Positions 18,025 to 28,011 of a stretch of DNA of 64,000 nucleotides are shown here, in pieces. Source of the stretch: Deltaproteobacteria bacterium Ga0077539 (lineage in GTDB: Bacteria; Myxococcota_A; Polyangia; Polyangiales; Ga0077539). A program made the translations under genes and the position numbers. Under the pieces are notes generated by a model. The model saw nothing but the letters and a program-made list of their open reading frames with translations. It was not told where the DNA came from and did not search any database. The stretch is taken from positions 1-64,000 of the forward strand of contig LNEO01000085.1 in assembly GCA_001465015.1 (NCBI GenBank). The letters are read 5' to 3'. Each line of letters starts with the position of its first letter. Within the stretch, counting starts at the first letter, position 1.

Positions 18025-18058
18025 GGGCTGCTCCCGGCCGCCCCGCGCGGCGCAGCCC
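18025..18058. terminator. candidate hairpin between convergent genes
   Basis: GGGCTGC at 18025-18031 pairs with GCAGCCC at 18052-18058 around a G+C-rich loop. It lies 12 bases after the beta-helix lipoprotein stop and before the convergent helicase stop. There is no U-tract, so it is only a possible bidirectional terminator. Confidence 0.3.
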
Positions 18059-18083
18059 TCGATCGCCCCCCGCTCAGCGTGCG

Positions 18084-19721
<1,638 letters not shown>

Positions 19722-19903
19722 TGGACGCCGCGCGGTGTTGCCCAGATACCGCCCAAAGTCAATTCACGACGGCCTCAATCGCCGCACGGACGACGGGCTT
19801 CTGACCGCTCCCGCGCGCTCGTCCGCCCGTGAAATCCAGCGCAAACCAAGAGCGCGGAGCGAGCGCACTCCGGAGCGCGCCGCGGCTCGGTTCACCGCGA
19901 AAT

Positions 19904-20203
19904 TCACGGGGACGGCAGCGTGATCTTCGGCTCCTTCGGGTGCCTGCGATAGAGAAGGATCGTCCCTCCCATCACCTGCGCGACTTCGCTCTTTGTCTGC
20001 GTCGCGAGAAACTCCGACGCCTCGTGACGATCCTCGTCCGCGCCCGATCCAAGCTTCACCTTGATGAGCTCGTGTCGCTCGAGCGCGACGTCGACCGCAC
20101 GCACGACGCCCTCGTCGATGCCGTCTTTTCCCAAGCGAACTATCGGTTGCAGCGCGTTTCCGATCGAGCGCAAATGGCGCTTTTGCTTTCCTGTAAGGGT
20201 CAC
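19904..20203 (-). CDS. YhbY/CRM-domain RNA-binding protein
   Basis: A 99-residue protein consisting of one CRM (YhbY/CRS1) fold, known to bind rRNA and pre-50S particles. Visible motifs are LTGKQKRHLRSIG, the conserved GKDGID loop and GGTILLYRRHP at the end. The ORF track hides it at the end of a 437-residue frame; the GTG at 20203 begins exactly at the family start and follows an AGGT ribosome site. It is the last gene of a three-gene - strand run, 11 bp behind the membrane-protein gene. Confidence 0.88.
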   Translation of the reverse strand: MTLTGKQKRHLRSIGNALQPIVRLGKDGIDEGVVRAVDVALERHELIKVKLGSGADEDRHEASEFLATQTKSEVAQVMGGTILLYRRHPKEPKITLPSP

Positions 20204-20214
20204 GGCGCCCGGTT

Positions 20215-21057
20215 CTACCTCACTTTTCCGGTGCCGTTGGCCACAGCCTCGCTGCACACATCGTCCAGGCGATCCCCGCGGAGCGCCGCGACCGGCTCGC
20301 TCACGACGACACGCACCCCGCTGCGTTCGACGCGCGGCGAGCCCAACTTGCCTTCGTCCTCCGGGTCGACGTCGCGTGTCTGCCGGGCGATCCTGGCCTT
20401 TTCGTTCGCCTCGGCGCGCGCGTAGAGCGCCGCCACAGCGCGCAGCGAGCGGGCCGACCCCATCGCCCGCCCGAGCGCGTACAGCGAGAACCACAGCGGA
20501 ACGAGCGTCGAGCTCGCGCCATACGTCGCCCGCGTCGCGGCCACGGCCAGGAGCGAGACGACCGACGCGATCACCGCGAGTCGAAACGCCGCTGCCGTCT
20601 CGGACGCGGCGATTTCGTACGAGGTCTCCCAGCGATCCCACGCCGCGTGAAACTGCGACAACGCCGCGGCGATCCAGCCGATCGCAACGAGCAGTCCGCT
20701 GCCGTACGCCACGGAAAAATCGTCGAACAACGGTGTCTTGCTCGAGAGCCAGATCGACACCGGGATCCACGCGCCGCAGAGCACGCCTCCCACGAACATC
20801 GACGCGGCCGCAGAGAGCGCCCTTCGAGCGCCGCGCCCCACCGGAGCGGGCGCGCCAGACTCGATCGAAACCACCCTCTCGACCTCGACGCTCCTCGTCC
20901 GATACGCGCCAACTCCAGCGCGCTCTTCGGTGTGCGTCCTCGTGATCGTCTGCGGCCAGCGCGCGCGCGTCTGCTCCCTTCGCGAGTACGCGAGCACCCA
21001 CGGAACCGCCAACACCGAGAGCACCGACCCGGCAACGATGAGGAGAATGAGCTCCAC
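20215..21057 (-). CDS. hypothetical membrane protein
   Basis: An unrecognised protein of about 280 residues with several hydrophobic segments: VELILLIVAGSVLSVLAVPW at the start, MFVGGVLCGAWIPVSIWL, LLVAIGWIAAAL, LAVIASVVSLLAVAA and LVPLWFSLYALGRAMG. The C-terminal part is charged and probably cytoplasmic. The GTG at 21057 starts directly at the first membrane helix and is preferred to the longer ORF start. It is probably co-transcribed with the upstream Cys-motif gene and the downstream YhbY-like gene. No function is suggested by the sequence. Confidence 0.72.
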   Translation of the reverse strand: MELILLIVAGSVLSVLAVPWVLAYSRREQTRARWPQTITRTHTEERAGVGAYRTRSVEVERVVSIESGAPAPVGRGARRALSAAASMFVGGVLCGAWIPVSIWLSSKTPLFDDFSVAYGSGLLVAIGWIAAALSQFHAAWDRWETSYEIAASETAAAFRLAVIASVVSLLAVAATRATYGASSTLVPLWFSLYALGRAMGSARSLRAVAALYARAEANEKARIARQTRDVDPEDEGKLGSPRVERSGVRVVVSEPVAALRGDRLDDVCSEAVANGTGKVR

Positions 21058-21117
21058 TCTTCGAGTGTCCCATCGCCCCGACCGCGACGCACGCCGCCCC
21101 AACCCGAGGAAGCTCGA

Positions 21118-21489
21118 TCACCCCGCGGTCGCCGCAAAAGTCGCCGCCGTCTGCCCACACGTCCCACACACGCCCCCGTGGTCGAGCACGCCAGTGCACA
21201 GGTCGTTTGGACAGCACTCGCGCTCGACCTCCGCGCCGCCGCCTTCACTGGCTTCTTCTTCGCCTCGCTCGCTCGCTGCCATCTCCGCGGCAACCGGCGA
21301 ATCATCCAGGTTCTCCGCGATCGACTCAGGACCGCTCGTCGGGGCAACGTCCGAGTCGTCGCTGCTCCGGGCGTACTGGCTGAAGAGCCTCCCGCACGTT
21401 CCGCACAAGCCGGTCGCGTCGAGCGCGCCAGTGCACAGGTCGTCGGGACAACACACTCGTACCTCTTCGATTTCGCTCTCGCTCTGCAC
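21118..21489 (-). CDS. small protein with duplicated Cys-rich (zinc-knuckle-like) motif
   Basis: A protein of about 123 residues that carries the same 21-residue motif twice: CCPDDLCTGALDATGLCGTCG near the N-terminus (around residues 12-33), and a second copy differing at a few positions (CCPNDLCTG...GVCGTCG) near the C-terminus. Each has the spacing C-C-x4-C-x8-C-x2-C, suitable for binding one zinc ion. An acidic Glu/Ser-rich linker of about 60 residues joins them. Function is unknown; a scaffold or nucleic-acid adaptor is possible. The GTG at 21489 is the chosen start, because earlier in-frame starts lack a ribosome site and would run into the divergent gene's promoter region. Confidence 0.65.
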   Translation of the reverse strand: MQSESEIEEVRVCCPDDLCTGALDATGLCGTCGRLFSQYARSSDDSDVAPTSGPESIAENLDDSPVAAEMAASERGEEEASEGGGAEVERECCPNDLCTGVLDHGGVCGTCGQTAATFAATAG

Positions 21490-21635
21490 GAGGCAACCAT
21501 ACCTCGGTCTGGACTCCAGCTCACGACGGACATCACCGACGCGCGCCGCGATCAGCGCCGCTGCCCCGCAGTCGCCCCGACGAGCGCCCATCGAGCAGTT
21601 GAACAACGCGTTGGACCACGGCACGATGAAGCGCG

Positions 21636-23522
21636 GTGCGCGCACGGGCGTCCAACTCATTCGCGGTTTGCTCTGCGCTCGCGCTGTTCGCGTCGGGCAG
21701 CAGCTGCACGCGCGCGACGATCCCCGAGCTCGAGCAATGGGACGCGCAACCGCGCGCGGACCGCCCATCGATGGACCCCGACGCTCGCGTGCTGCTGTGC
21801 AACGGCGTCCCCTGCGTCGACGACGATCCGTGCACGGTGTCCGAGTGCGTCGACCGCACGATGTGCGTTCACCTCAACGCGCCCACGCTGTGCCGCTGCG
21901 CGCCGGGCTGCGTCGCTCGAGCAGCGGGACAAGACGCCGCGCCCTGGTCGCTCGACGCGAGCGCCGAAGCAGGGACCTCCCTCGTGCTGACCAACGAAGG
22001 GGCGCTCACGACCGTGGTCGAGCAAGAAGAGCAGGACTTCTTGTGGGTTCCCAACACCAACGAGAGCACGATTTCTCGATGGGACGCCCGCCAGCAGCGC
22101 GAGCTCGCGCGGTATCGAGTCGGCGCGCAGACCGGCGAGTGCCTCGGGCGATGCTGCTGGGAAAATGGCTGCAACATGCCGTCGCGCACCGTCGTCGACG
22201 CCCGGGGTGACGCCTACATCGCGAGCCGCGGCTTCATGATGCAAGGCACCGTGAGCAAGATCGCCGCGCGACGCGCAGACTGCGTCGACCGCAATGGAAA
22301 CGGGACGATCGACACGAGCTCCGGGCCCACAGACGTCCGTCCCTACGGCCAAGACGAGTGCGTCCTGTGGACCGCAAACGTAGGGCCGATCAACGCGGTG
22401 CTTCGCTCGCTCGCCATCGACCGCGGCGACGAAGCGACCCCCAACGGCTACCCGTGGGTCGGCGCGTGCGCAAACCTCACTGGCGTCGGAAACGCCGGGC
22501 TCTTTCAGCTCGATCCGCGCACCGGCGCGACCATTCGTAGCGTCCCGTTCGATCGCTGCGCCTATGGCGCCGTCGTCACGTCGGACGGAACGCTCTGGCA
22601 GCACGCCTACTCGCGCGGACTCGTGCCGGTCAACCCGTACTCCGCCACCGTGGGAACGTTCGTCCCGCTGCCCACCACCTTCGCTCGAACGTGCACCGGC
22701 GGCACCAGCTACGGCATCACCGCAGACCTCTCGGGTCGCCTCTGGCTCTCGGGTCTTACGTGCTCCGACGCGCTCGGCTACGACCCACGCTCGAGAGCTT
22801 GGACGCGCGTCGATCTCCGCGCGCTCGGCGCGCGAACGGCCGGACTCGGGATCACGACGGACAACACCAACCGCATCTGGATGCCATCACTCGGCGCACC
22901 GCCCAAGCTCTTCGGATGGAGCGCCGACGCGTTCGTTCGCAACGCGAACATTCGCGAGAGCGAGATCCGGACGATCCATTTGTCGCTGTCCAGTCCGACC
23001 TCGTTCGCTCCCAGCGCGGTCGGCGCAGATCGCCTTGGTGCGCTTTGGGTCGCGTCCTACTCGACGTCATCACCGCTCGTGCGCGTCGACCCCGCGACCA
23101 ACAACCAGCAGAGCTTCGACGGGCCGAGGCGCGTGTACACGTACACGGATTTCACCGGCGGAGTGCGGCGGCTGCTCCTCGGCTCGGCGACCCACAGCGA
23201 GGTGATCGACACCGGCTGCCGCGCCCCTCAGCTCGCCGAGCTCACATGGGAAGCCGACACGCCGCCGTCGACGGCGTTGTCGTTTTCTCTACGAACGGCG
23301 TCCTCGCTCGAAGCGCTCGCGTCCGCGCCGCTCGTGGCGGTCGCGACAGTTCCGCCAGACACCGCGCCGGCAAACCTCACCGACCGACTGCGCAGCGCGG
23401 GCACCGTCGGAGCACGATTTGTCCGAATCAGCACAGCGTTTACTCCCTCGAGCACGCCGGTCGGAGCGCCGACGCTCCGCTCGCTCGAGCTCGCCTGGCG
23501 GTGCCTCAGCGGCCCTGGTTGA
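21636..23522 (+). CDS. secreted beta-propeller lipoprotein, family copy 1
   Basis: A 628-residue exported protein with a hydrophobic leader ending in SGSSC (likely lipidated). A short Cys/Asp module follows (CNGVPCVDDDPCTVSEC). The main body is a propeller-like domain resembling virginiamycin-B-lyase/NHL repeats: DFLWVPNTNESTISRWD, YGITADLSGRLWLSG, LGITTDNTNRIWMPS, AVGADRLGALWVAS. It also contains CVDRNGNGTIDTSSGP, a calcium-type loop, and ends LRSLELAWRC. Two paralogs lie at 23638-25572 and 41699-43639. No catalytic residue was identified; binding or surface display is more likely than catalysis. The GTG start lacks a strong ribosome site. An ATG at 21626 is in another frame, so the extreme N-terminus is uncertain. 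Confidence 0.8.
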   Translation: MRARASNSFAVCSALALFASGSSCTRATIPELEQWDAQPRADRPSMDPDARVLLCNGVPCVDDDPCTVSECVDRTMCVHLNAPTLCRCAPGCVARAAGQDAAPWSLDASAEAGTSLVLTNEGALTTVVEQEEQDFLWVPNTNESTISRWDARQQRELARYRVGAQTGECLGRCCWENGCNMPSRTVVDARGDAYIASRGFMMQGTVSKIAARRADCVDRNGNGTIDTSSGPTDVRPYGQDECVLWTANVGPINAVLRSLAIDRGDEATPNGYPWVGACANLTGVGNAGLFQLDPRTGATIRSVPFDRCAYGAVVTSDGTLWQHAYSRGLVPVNPYSATVGTFVPLPTTFARTCTGGTSYGITADLSGRLWLSGLTCSDALGYDPRSRAWTRVDLRALGARTAGLGITTDNTNRIWMPSLGAPPKLFGWSADAFVRNANIRESEIRTIHLSLSSPTSFAPSAVGADRLGALWVASYSTSSPLVRVDPATNNQQSFDGPRRVYTYTDFTGGVRRLLLGSATHSEVIDTGCRAPQLAELTWEADTPPSTALSFSLRTASSLEALASAPLVAVATVPPDTAPANLTDRLRSAGTVGARFVRISTAFTPSSTPVGAPTLRSLELAWRCLSGPG

Positions 23523-23637
23523 GCGGACGATCGTCGTCGCGTGGATGTTGCCAACCGGGCGCTTCGTTTCGCGGTAGAATCGGAGGACAATCATCTGGAT
23601 TCGCGCGCCTCGCGCCCCTTCGGATTGGAGCTTCATC

Positions 23638-25572
23638 ATGCGGCGAGCACTGCTCACATTACTTTCAGTCACTTGCGGATGGCTCGTGCACTGTACGGAC
23701 GCGACGCCCATCGAGGCGATCGACTCCGGCAACGATCGAGTCTCGATTCCAACGGACGGAATTCGGACCGACGCCACACAGCCCGGCGACGTGACCGCGC
23801 CGACGGACGTCGTTCGGCCGAGGACGTGCACGATCAACGACGAGTGCGACGACGGCAATCGTTGCACGATCGATGAGTGCGACATGAGCACGCGCATGTG
23901 CCGCTCGATCAACGACGTGTCGCAATGCGCGTGTGACCCTGCGTGCATGACGACCGGCATCGGCGGCATGGGCGGACGGCCCTTCTCCGACGAAGGACGC
24001 CGCGGCGTCGAGTTCGACGCGCCGTCCGGCGGACTGTTGGTCCGCGCAGAGTCTCGACGCGCTGACTACCTCTGGGTTCCCAACGTAAACGAGAGCACCG
24101 TCTCGAAGTGGGACGCGACGATGGCCCGCGAAATCGCTCGCTATCGCGTCGGCATCGCCGCCGGTGAGTGTCGAGGAATGTGCTGCCACGCCTCGCCGTG
24201 CAACATGCCGTCGCGCGTCGTGATCGACGGCTTCGGTGACGTGTACGTGGCCAACCGCGGCTTCGGCATGCAAGGCACCGTCACCAAGGTCGCCGCGGAT
24301 CAACGCGACTGCGTCGATCGCAACGGCAACGGCATGATCGACACGAGCACCGGACCTTCCGACGTCCGTCCGTACGGCGAGGACGAGTGCATGCTCTGGA
24401 CGAGCAACGTCGGAATGCCCAACGCGATCCTCCGATCGATCGCGATCGACCGAGGCAACGAGGACTTCCCGCAGGGCTTCCCGTGGGTCGGATCGTGCGC
24501 CGATGCCAACTTCGGCGCCGCGACCAACGCGGGGCTCTTCAAGCTCAACCCGCGAACCGGCGCGGTGATCGCGACAGCGCCCATGGGCCGCTGCGCGTAC
24601 GGCGCCGTCGTCACACCGGACGGAACGCTCTGGGAGCACGCGCTCGGCGAAGGCGTCGTTCCCGTCAACGTGACGACAGCAACCACAGGCGCCATGGTGC
24701 CCGAGCCGGCGGTCGGCTCGCCGTTGCGCAACGAGTGCAACCGGACGAACACCTGGGAGCGCTCGTATGGAATCACCACGGACATTCGAGGCCGCATCTG
24801 GTTGTCCGGCTCGGGCTGCTCCGACGTGATCGGGTACGACCCGGCGTCGCGCACGTGGTCGCGCGCGGCGCTGCACGCGGTCGCGGGCGTTCCGTTCGGC
24901 ACGTTCGTGGGCTCGGGTGTGACCGTCGACCCGATGAATCGCGTGTGGGCGCCGATGAGCGGCAACCCATTCAGGCTCTTCTCGTTCGACGCCGACTCGT
25001 TTGCTCCCAACGCGCTGATCCCCGCCGCCGCAATCACGACGCGAACGATCCCGCGCGCGTGGAACTCGAGCGCGATCGGCGCCGATCGCGCTGGCATGCT
25101 CTGGGTCGCTACGTCCGACGTAGGACCGTTGCTTCGCTACAACCCGATGACCAACGCCGTGGACACCTTCGACGGCCCCAACCGCGTATACACGTACACG
25201 GACTTCACGGGCGCCGTTCGCCGCCTGGTGATCGGAACCGGCACGCACACCGAGCTCTTCAGCGCGTGCCCCGGCGCGCTCTGGGCAGAGCTGCGCTGGG
25301 ACGCGAACCTTCCGCCCGGCACGTCGCTGGTGTTCAACGTTCAGTTCGCAGAGACGATGGTCGGCCTCGGCTCGGCGGCGCCGATCGCGCTCGCGACCAC
25401 CACGCGTGACACGTCGCCGGTCGACATCCAGAGCAAGCTGCGGATGCTCATGATGACCAACCCCGGCCGCTTTGCGCGCCTCACGGTGACCTTCAACCCG
25501 ACGAGCATGCCCGTCGCGTCGCCGGTCCTGCGATCGGTCTCGCTCGGTTGGCGCTGCCCTGGCGAGGGTTGA
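23638..25572 (+). CDS. secreted beta-propeller lipoprotein, family copy 2
   Basis: A 644-residue paralog of the preceding gene, 115 bp downstream in the same direction. The leader ends in the lipobox-like LVHC and is followed by a Thr/Asp linker and a Cys/Asp module (CTINDECDDGNRCTIDEC). Unlike copy 1 it carries GRPFSDEGRRGVEFDAPSGG, a segment also present in copy 3. Propeller motifs are the same: YLWVPNVNESTVSKWD, CNMPSRVVIDGFGDVYVANRG, YGITTDIRGRIWLSG, AIGADRAGMLWVA, and the C-terminal LRSVSLGWRC. The start has GGAG nine bases upstream. Its similarity to copy 3 suggests a duplication separate from the one that made copy 1. Confidence 0.82.
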   Translation: MRRALLTLLSVTCGWLVHCTDATPIEAIDSGNDRVSIPTDGIRTDATQPGDVTAPTDVVRPRTCTINDECDDGNRCTIDECDMSTRMCRSINDVSQCACDPACMTTGIGGMGGRPFSDEGRRGVEFDAPSGGLLVRAESRRADYLWVPNVNESTVSKWDATMAREIARYRVGIAAGECRGMCCHASPCNMPSRVVIDGFGDVYVANRGFGMQGTVTKVAADQRDCVDRNGNGMIDTSTGPSDVRPYGEDECMLWTSNVGMPNAILRSIAIDRGNEDFPQGFPWVGSCADANFGAATNAGLFKLNPRTGAVIATAPMGRCAYGAVVTPDGTLWEHALGEGVVPVNVTTATTGAMVPEPAVGSPLRNECNRTNTWERSYGITTDIRGRIWLSGSGCSDVIGYDPASRTWSRAALHAVAGVPFGTFVGSGVTVDPMNRVWAPMSGNPFRLFSFDADSFAPNALIPAAAITTRTIPRAWNSSAIGADRAGMLWVATSDVGPLLRYNPMTNAVDTFDGPNRVYTYTDFTGAVRRLVIGTGTHTELFSACPGALWAELRWDANLPPGTSLVFNVQFAETMVGLGSAAPIALATTTRDTSPVDIQSKLRMLMMTNPGRFARLTVTFNPTSMPVASPVLRSVSLGWRCPGEG

Positions 25573-25644
25573 GAGCGCACGCAGCGGACCGCCAGCGCGG
25601 CGGACCGCCGCATAGCCTGTTCGCGCTCAGCGAAGACCCCGGAC

Positions 25645-25670
25645 TCGAAGTCGACGCGTCGAGTTCGAGG
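25645..25670. repeat. 26-bp near-perfect palindrome
   Basis: CTCGAAGTCGACGCGTCGAGTTCGAG reads the same on both strands apart from one mismatched base pair (positions 7 and 20), with a perfect 12-bp centre TCGACGCGTCGA. It lies 73 bp after the stop of propeller copy 2 and could act as a terminator for the + strand or a binding site. Confidence 0.55.
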
Positions 25671-25675
25671 GGGAG

Positions 25676-25730
25676 AAAGTAAAACAGCGGCAAGGTGGCG
25701 TGGGGGGGGGACCGCCTCAGCTTGCCGCTG
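25676..25730 (-). terminator. rho-independent terminator for the TPM-domain gene
   Basis: CAGCGGCAAG (25685-25694) pairs perfectly with CTTGCCGCTG (25721-25730), with further pairing GGCG/CGCC inside and a G9 run in the loop. On the - strand the hairpin is followed by TTTTACTTT. This fits intrinsic termination about 120 bp after the TPM-domain gene. Confidence 0.65.
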
Positions 25731-25852
25731 CAAGAGAGAGTCTGGCACAACCGCGAATTGTTGCAAGCCAGATTTCGTTCACCGAACACTTTTTCGACGC
25801 GAAGCGAGTTCCGTGTTCGTGAAGGACATCGCGGCGTCGAACGCGCTCGCGA

Positions 25853-26863
25853 CTACCAGTCGCCGCCGCCGCCGCCGCCAGAGTCTCCGCCGCCGGAGTC
25901 CCAACCGGAGCTGCTTCCACCAGCGTCGTAGGAGCTCCCACCGCCGTAGTCCGACGTTCCCGAAGGCGTCTCGTACGTCGTCGTCGTGTAGGTCTCGCTT
26001 CCGTGGTTGTCCATTGCACGGCCGATGGCATAGCCAGCGATCCCGCCGACGGCAGCGCCTGCGACGCCCGCGGCCACCGGCGAAATCCCGCCGCCGCTGC
26101 CGTAGCCCGGACCGTAGCCCGGACCGTAACCGGGTCCGTACCCAGGTCCCTGCGGACCGAAGCCCGGACCGCCAGGCGGACCGTACCCGCCGTTGAAGCC
26201 CGGCGCGGAGCCACGCGAGGCGCGGCGGATGAGCGCGATGGCGCCGAAGATCACGAGCGCGCCGATGCCGAGGCACAAGAATGTGCCGATCGGCGAGCCG
26301 CTTCGCTCGCGGTTCGTCGACGTGCGATAGCCCGACCGAACGGGCGGCGCGTAGTTGTTGTACGGGTTGACGTTCTGCGGCGGCATGTACGCGGGGCCCG
26401 AGCCGACGAAGGTCTGCGCTCGGCCGAGGATCGCGTTGATGCCCATGCCCCACTGCGACTGCCGGAAGAACGGGTCGCCCGCGTCCTCGATCGATCGCCA
26501 CGTCTGCGGACCGATGCGCGTCCCCGTCCCGAAACGAACGCTGGTGCGTCGAATGTTCGGCGCGATCGCGACGACCACGACGTTGGGCGCGCCGACCTGC
26601 GCGCCGACATGCCGGTCGAACGCGTTTCGATCGAAGAACGCGTTCGTCGTGAGGACGCGGACATCGAATGGATACATCGCGACCGCGCTCTGCATGGTGG
26701 CGCGCTCCATCGGCGAGAGCAGCGAGGCCTCGTCGCGGACAGCCAGCATCCCGGCCTCCGCTGTCGATGCGACGGACGAAACAGCGAGCGCCGCGGCGAG
26801 CGCCAGCGGCATCGTCACCCGACCCCAGGTCAACCGACGAGACACCAATCTTGAGAGAGCCAT
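25853..26863 (-). CDS. TPM-domain protein with Gly-rich tail
   Basis: A membrane-anchored protein of about 336 residues. A signal peptide (cleavage near AEAG) precedes a TPM-like domain (VRDEASLLSPMERATMQSAV, VVVVAIAPNIRR, FGTGTRIG). Then comes a membrane helix (TFLCLGIGALVIFGAIALI) and a low-complexity tail with GYGPGYGPGYGPG. A small hydrophobic Gly/Ala segment follows (VAAGVAGAAVGGIAGYAIG), and the C-terminus is a run of Gly ending in DW, typical of YgcG/TPM proteins. The start at 26863 has GGAGG seven bases upstream, much better than the longer ORF start. Members of the family are linked to membrane or photosystem maintenance; the role here is unknown. Confidence 0.82.
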   Translation of the reverse strand: MALSRLVSRRLTWGRVTMPLALAAALAVSSVASTAEAGMLAVRDEASLLSPMERATMQSAVAMYPFDVRVLTTNAFFDRNAFDRHVGAQVGAPNVVVVAIAPNIRRTSVRFGTGTRIGPQTWRSIEDAGDPFFRQSQWGMGINAILGRAQTFVGSGPAYMPPQNVNPYNNYAPPVRSGYRTSTNRERSGSPIGTFLCLGIGALVIFGAIALIRRASRGSAPGFNGGYGPPGGPGFGPQGPGYGPGYGPGYGPGYGSGGGISPVAAGVAGAAVGGIAGYAIGRAMDNHGSETYTTTTYETPSGTSDYGGGSSYDAGGSSSGWDSGGGDSGGGGGGDW

Positions 26864-26984
26864 GTTCGGTCCTCCTTCACGCCAGCCGCTCATAGGGGGA
26901 AACAGCCTTGGGCAAGCGTGAGAACACGCGGAGGATAAAGCTCCCATCCGGGATAGCAAGCCGCGCTTTTTTCGCAGGATGCCC

Positions 26985-27623
26985 TCAGCTCGCTCGAGCG
27001 CCGTCCAGCGGACCGGCGTCCCGGGCGAACAACAGGGCGTGCGTCGCGAACACGAGCGGCACGATAAACAACGGGATCAGGACGAACGGCAGCCGCCCCG
27101 CCATCGCGATGAACCGCCCGTCCCGCTCGACGAGCGCCACGAACTGCGCGTGAAACACCACCGTGACGATGTCCACCAATCCGACGACGCCCCACGCTCG
27201 CCGCGCGAGCCGAGACGACGGCGCGCGCGAAGCAACCATCGCGAGCAGCGCAGCGCCGACACCCACAACCAAATCGCCCCAGCCAGCGTGCGACGCCCAA
27301 CGCTCGGGCAACACGCTCTTGGCGCCGAAGAACACAAAGGCCGCGCCGATCGGGGCGCGCAGCGCCTGAAACCAAAGGATCCTCCTCGTCTCGATCCCGT
27401 CCACCGACGATCGAAACCGGGGCAGCTTTCGATAGGCCATCCACAGAAGCACGTTCGTCCCGAGCACCACCGCCGGAATCACTGGTGGCGCAATCCCCAC
27501 GAACGCGCCTGCCGCTCCCGCGATCAGCACCGCCACCCCCCAACACCCAACGACCCACAGCACCGCGCCCTCCTTCGAGCGGCCCCGTCCATCACCCTCG
27601 ACGTTCGTGACAATCGACTGCAT
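26985..27623 (-). CDS. hypothetical integral membrane protein
   Basis: A protein of about 212 residues with around six hydrophobic helices: VLWVVGCWGVAVLIAGAAGAF, VIPAVVLGTNVLLWMAY, APIGAAFVFFGAKSV, DLVVGVGAALLAMVA, AWGVVGLVDIVTVVFHA, LPFVLIPLFIVPLVFATHALLF. No family was recognised with certainty. The start at ATG 27623 has a GAGGA ribosome site, and the longer track ORF upstream is only translated repeat DNA. It stands alone, divergent from the histidine kinase across the 80-bp repeats. Confidence 0.75.
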   Translation of the reverse strand: MQSIVTNVEGDGRGRSKEGAVLWVVGCWGVAVLIAGAAGAFVGIAPPVIPAVVLGTNVLLWMAYRKLPRFRSSVDGIETRRILWFQALRAPIGAAFVFFGAKSVLPERWASHAGWGDLVVGVGAALLAMVASRAPSSRLARRAWGVVGLVDIVTVVFHAQFVALVERDGRFIAMAGRLPFVLIPLFIVPLVFATHALLFARDAGPLDGARAS

Positions 27624-27768
27624 CGTTAATCCTCGCCTTCTTCGACGAGCTCGATCTTCAACACGCATACCAAGGCCACGCCCGGCGACCCGCGTGGCGT
27701 CGAGCGCGTAAATCGCTGACGGCCTCGCGCGGCCCCAGTCGAGCCGCGCCTCGAGAGCTGTCAGATCT

Positions 27769-27980
27769 GACACGCGCCCGAATGAACCCCGGGGCGTGTC
27801 TGCTTCCAACCTCGGCGTCGAATGACAATCGCTCCGCCTTCGGTTGGCGACACGCGCCCGAATGAACCCCGGGGCGTGTCTGCTTCCAACCTCGGCGTCG
27901 AGTGACAATCGCTCCGCCTTCGGTTGGCGACACGCGCCCGAATGAACCCCGGGGCGTGTCTGCTTCCAACCTCGGCGTCG
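27769..27980. repeat. 80-bp tandem repeat, about 2.6 copies, hairpin-forming
   Basis: Units begin with GACACGCGCCCG at 27769, 27849 and 27929, exactly 80 bp apart. The first two full units differ by one base (AATGACAATC against AGTGACAATC). The third copy stops at 27980 after CTCGGCGTCG. Each unit contains an imperfect hairpin, GACACGC pairing with GCGTGTC across CCCG/CGGG-like inner bases. The array fills most of the 388-bp gap between two divergent genes and ends 31 bp before the kinase start. A partial copy lies at 54501-54526. There are no spacers, so it is not a CRISPR array. Confidence 0.9.
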
Positions 27981-28011
27981 CTGGCGGCATCTTCATTGCT
28001 ACGCTCGCGCT

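Noticed and set aside
19904-21217. 437-residue - strand ORF
   Set aside because: Only the last 99 residues match a CRM/YhbY domain; the remainder overlaps the membrane-protein gene in another frame.
27769-27980. CRISPR array
   Set aside because: Units are contiguous 80-bp repeats without unique spacers, and no cas gene is nearby.
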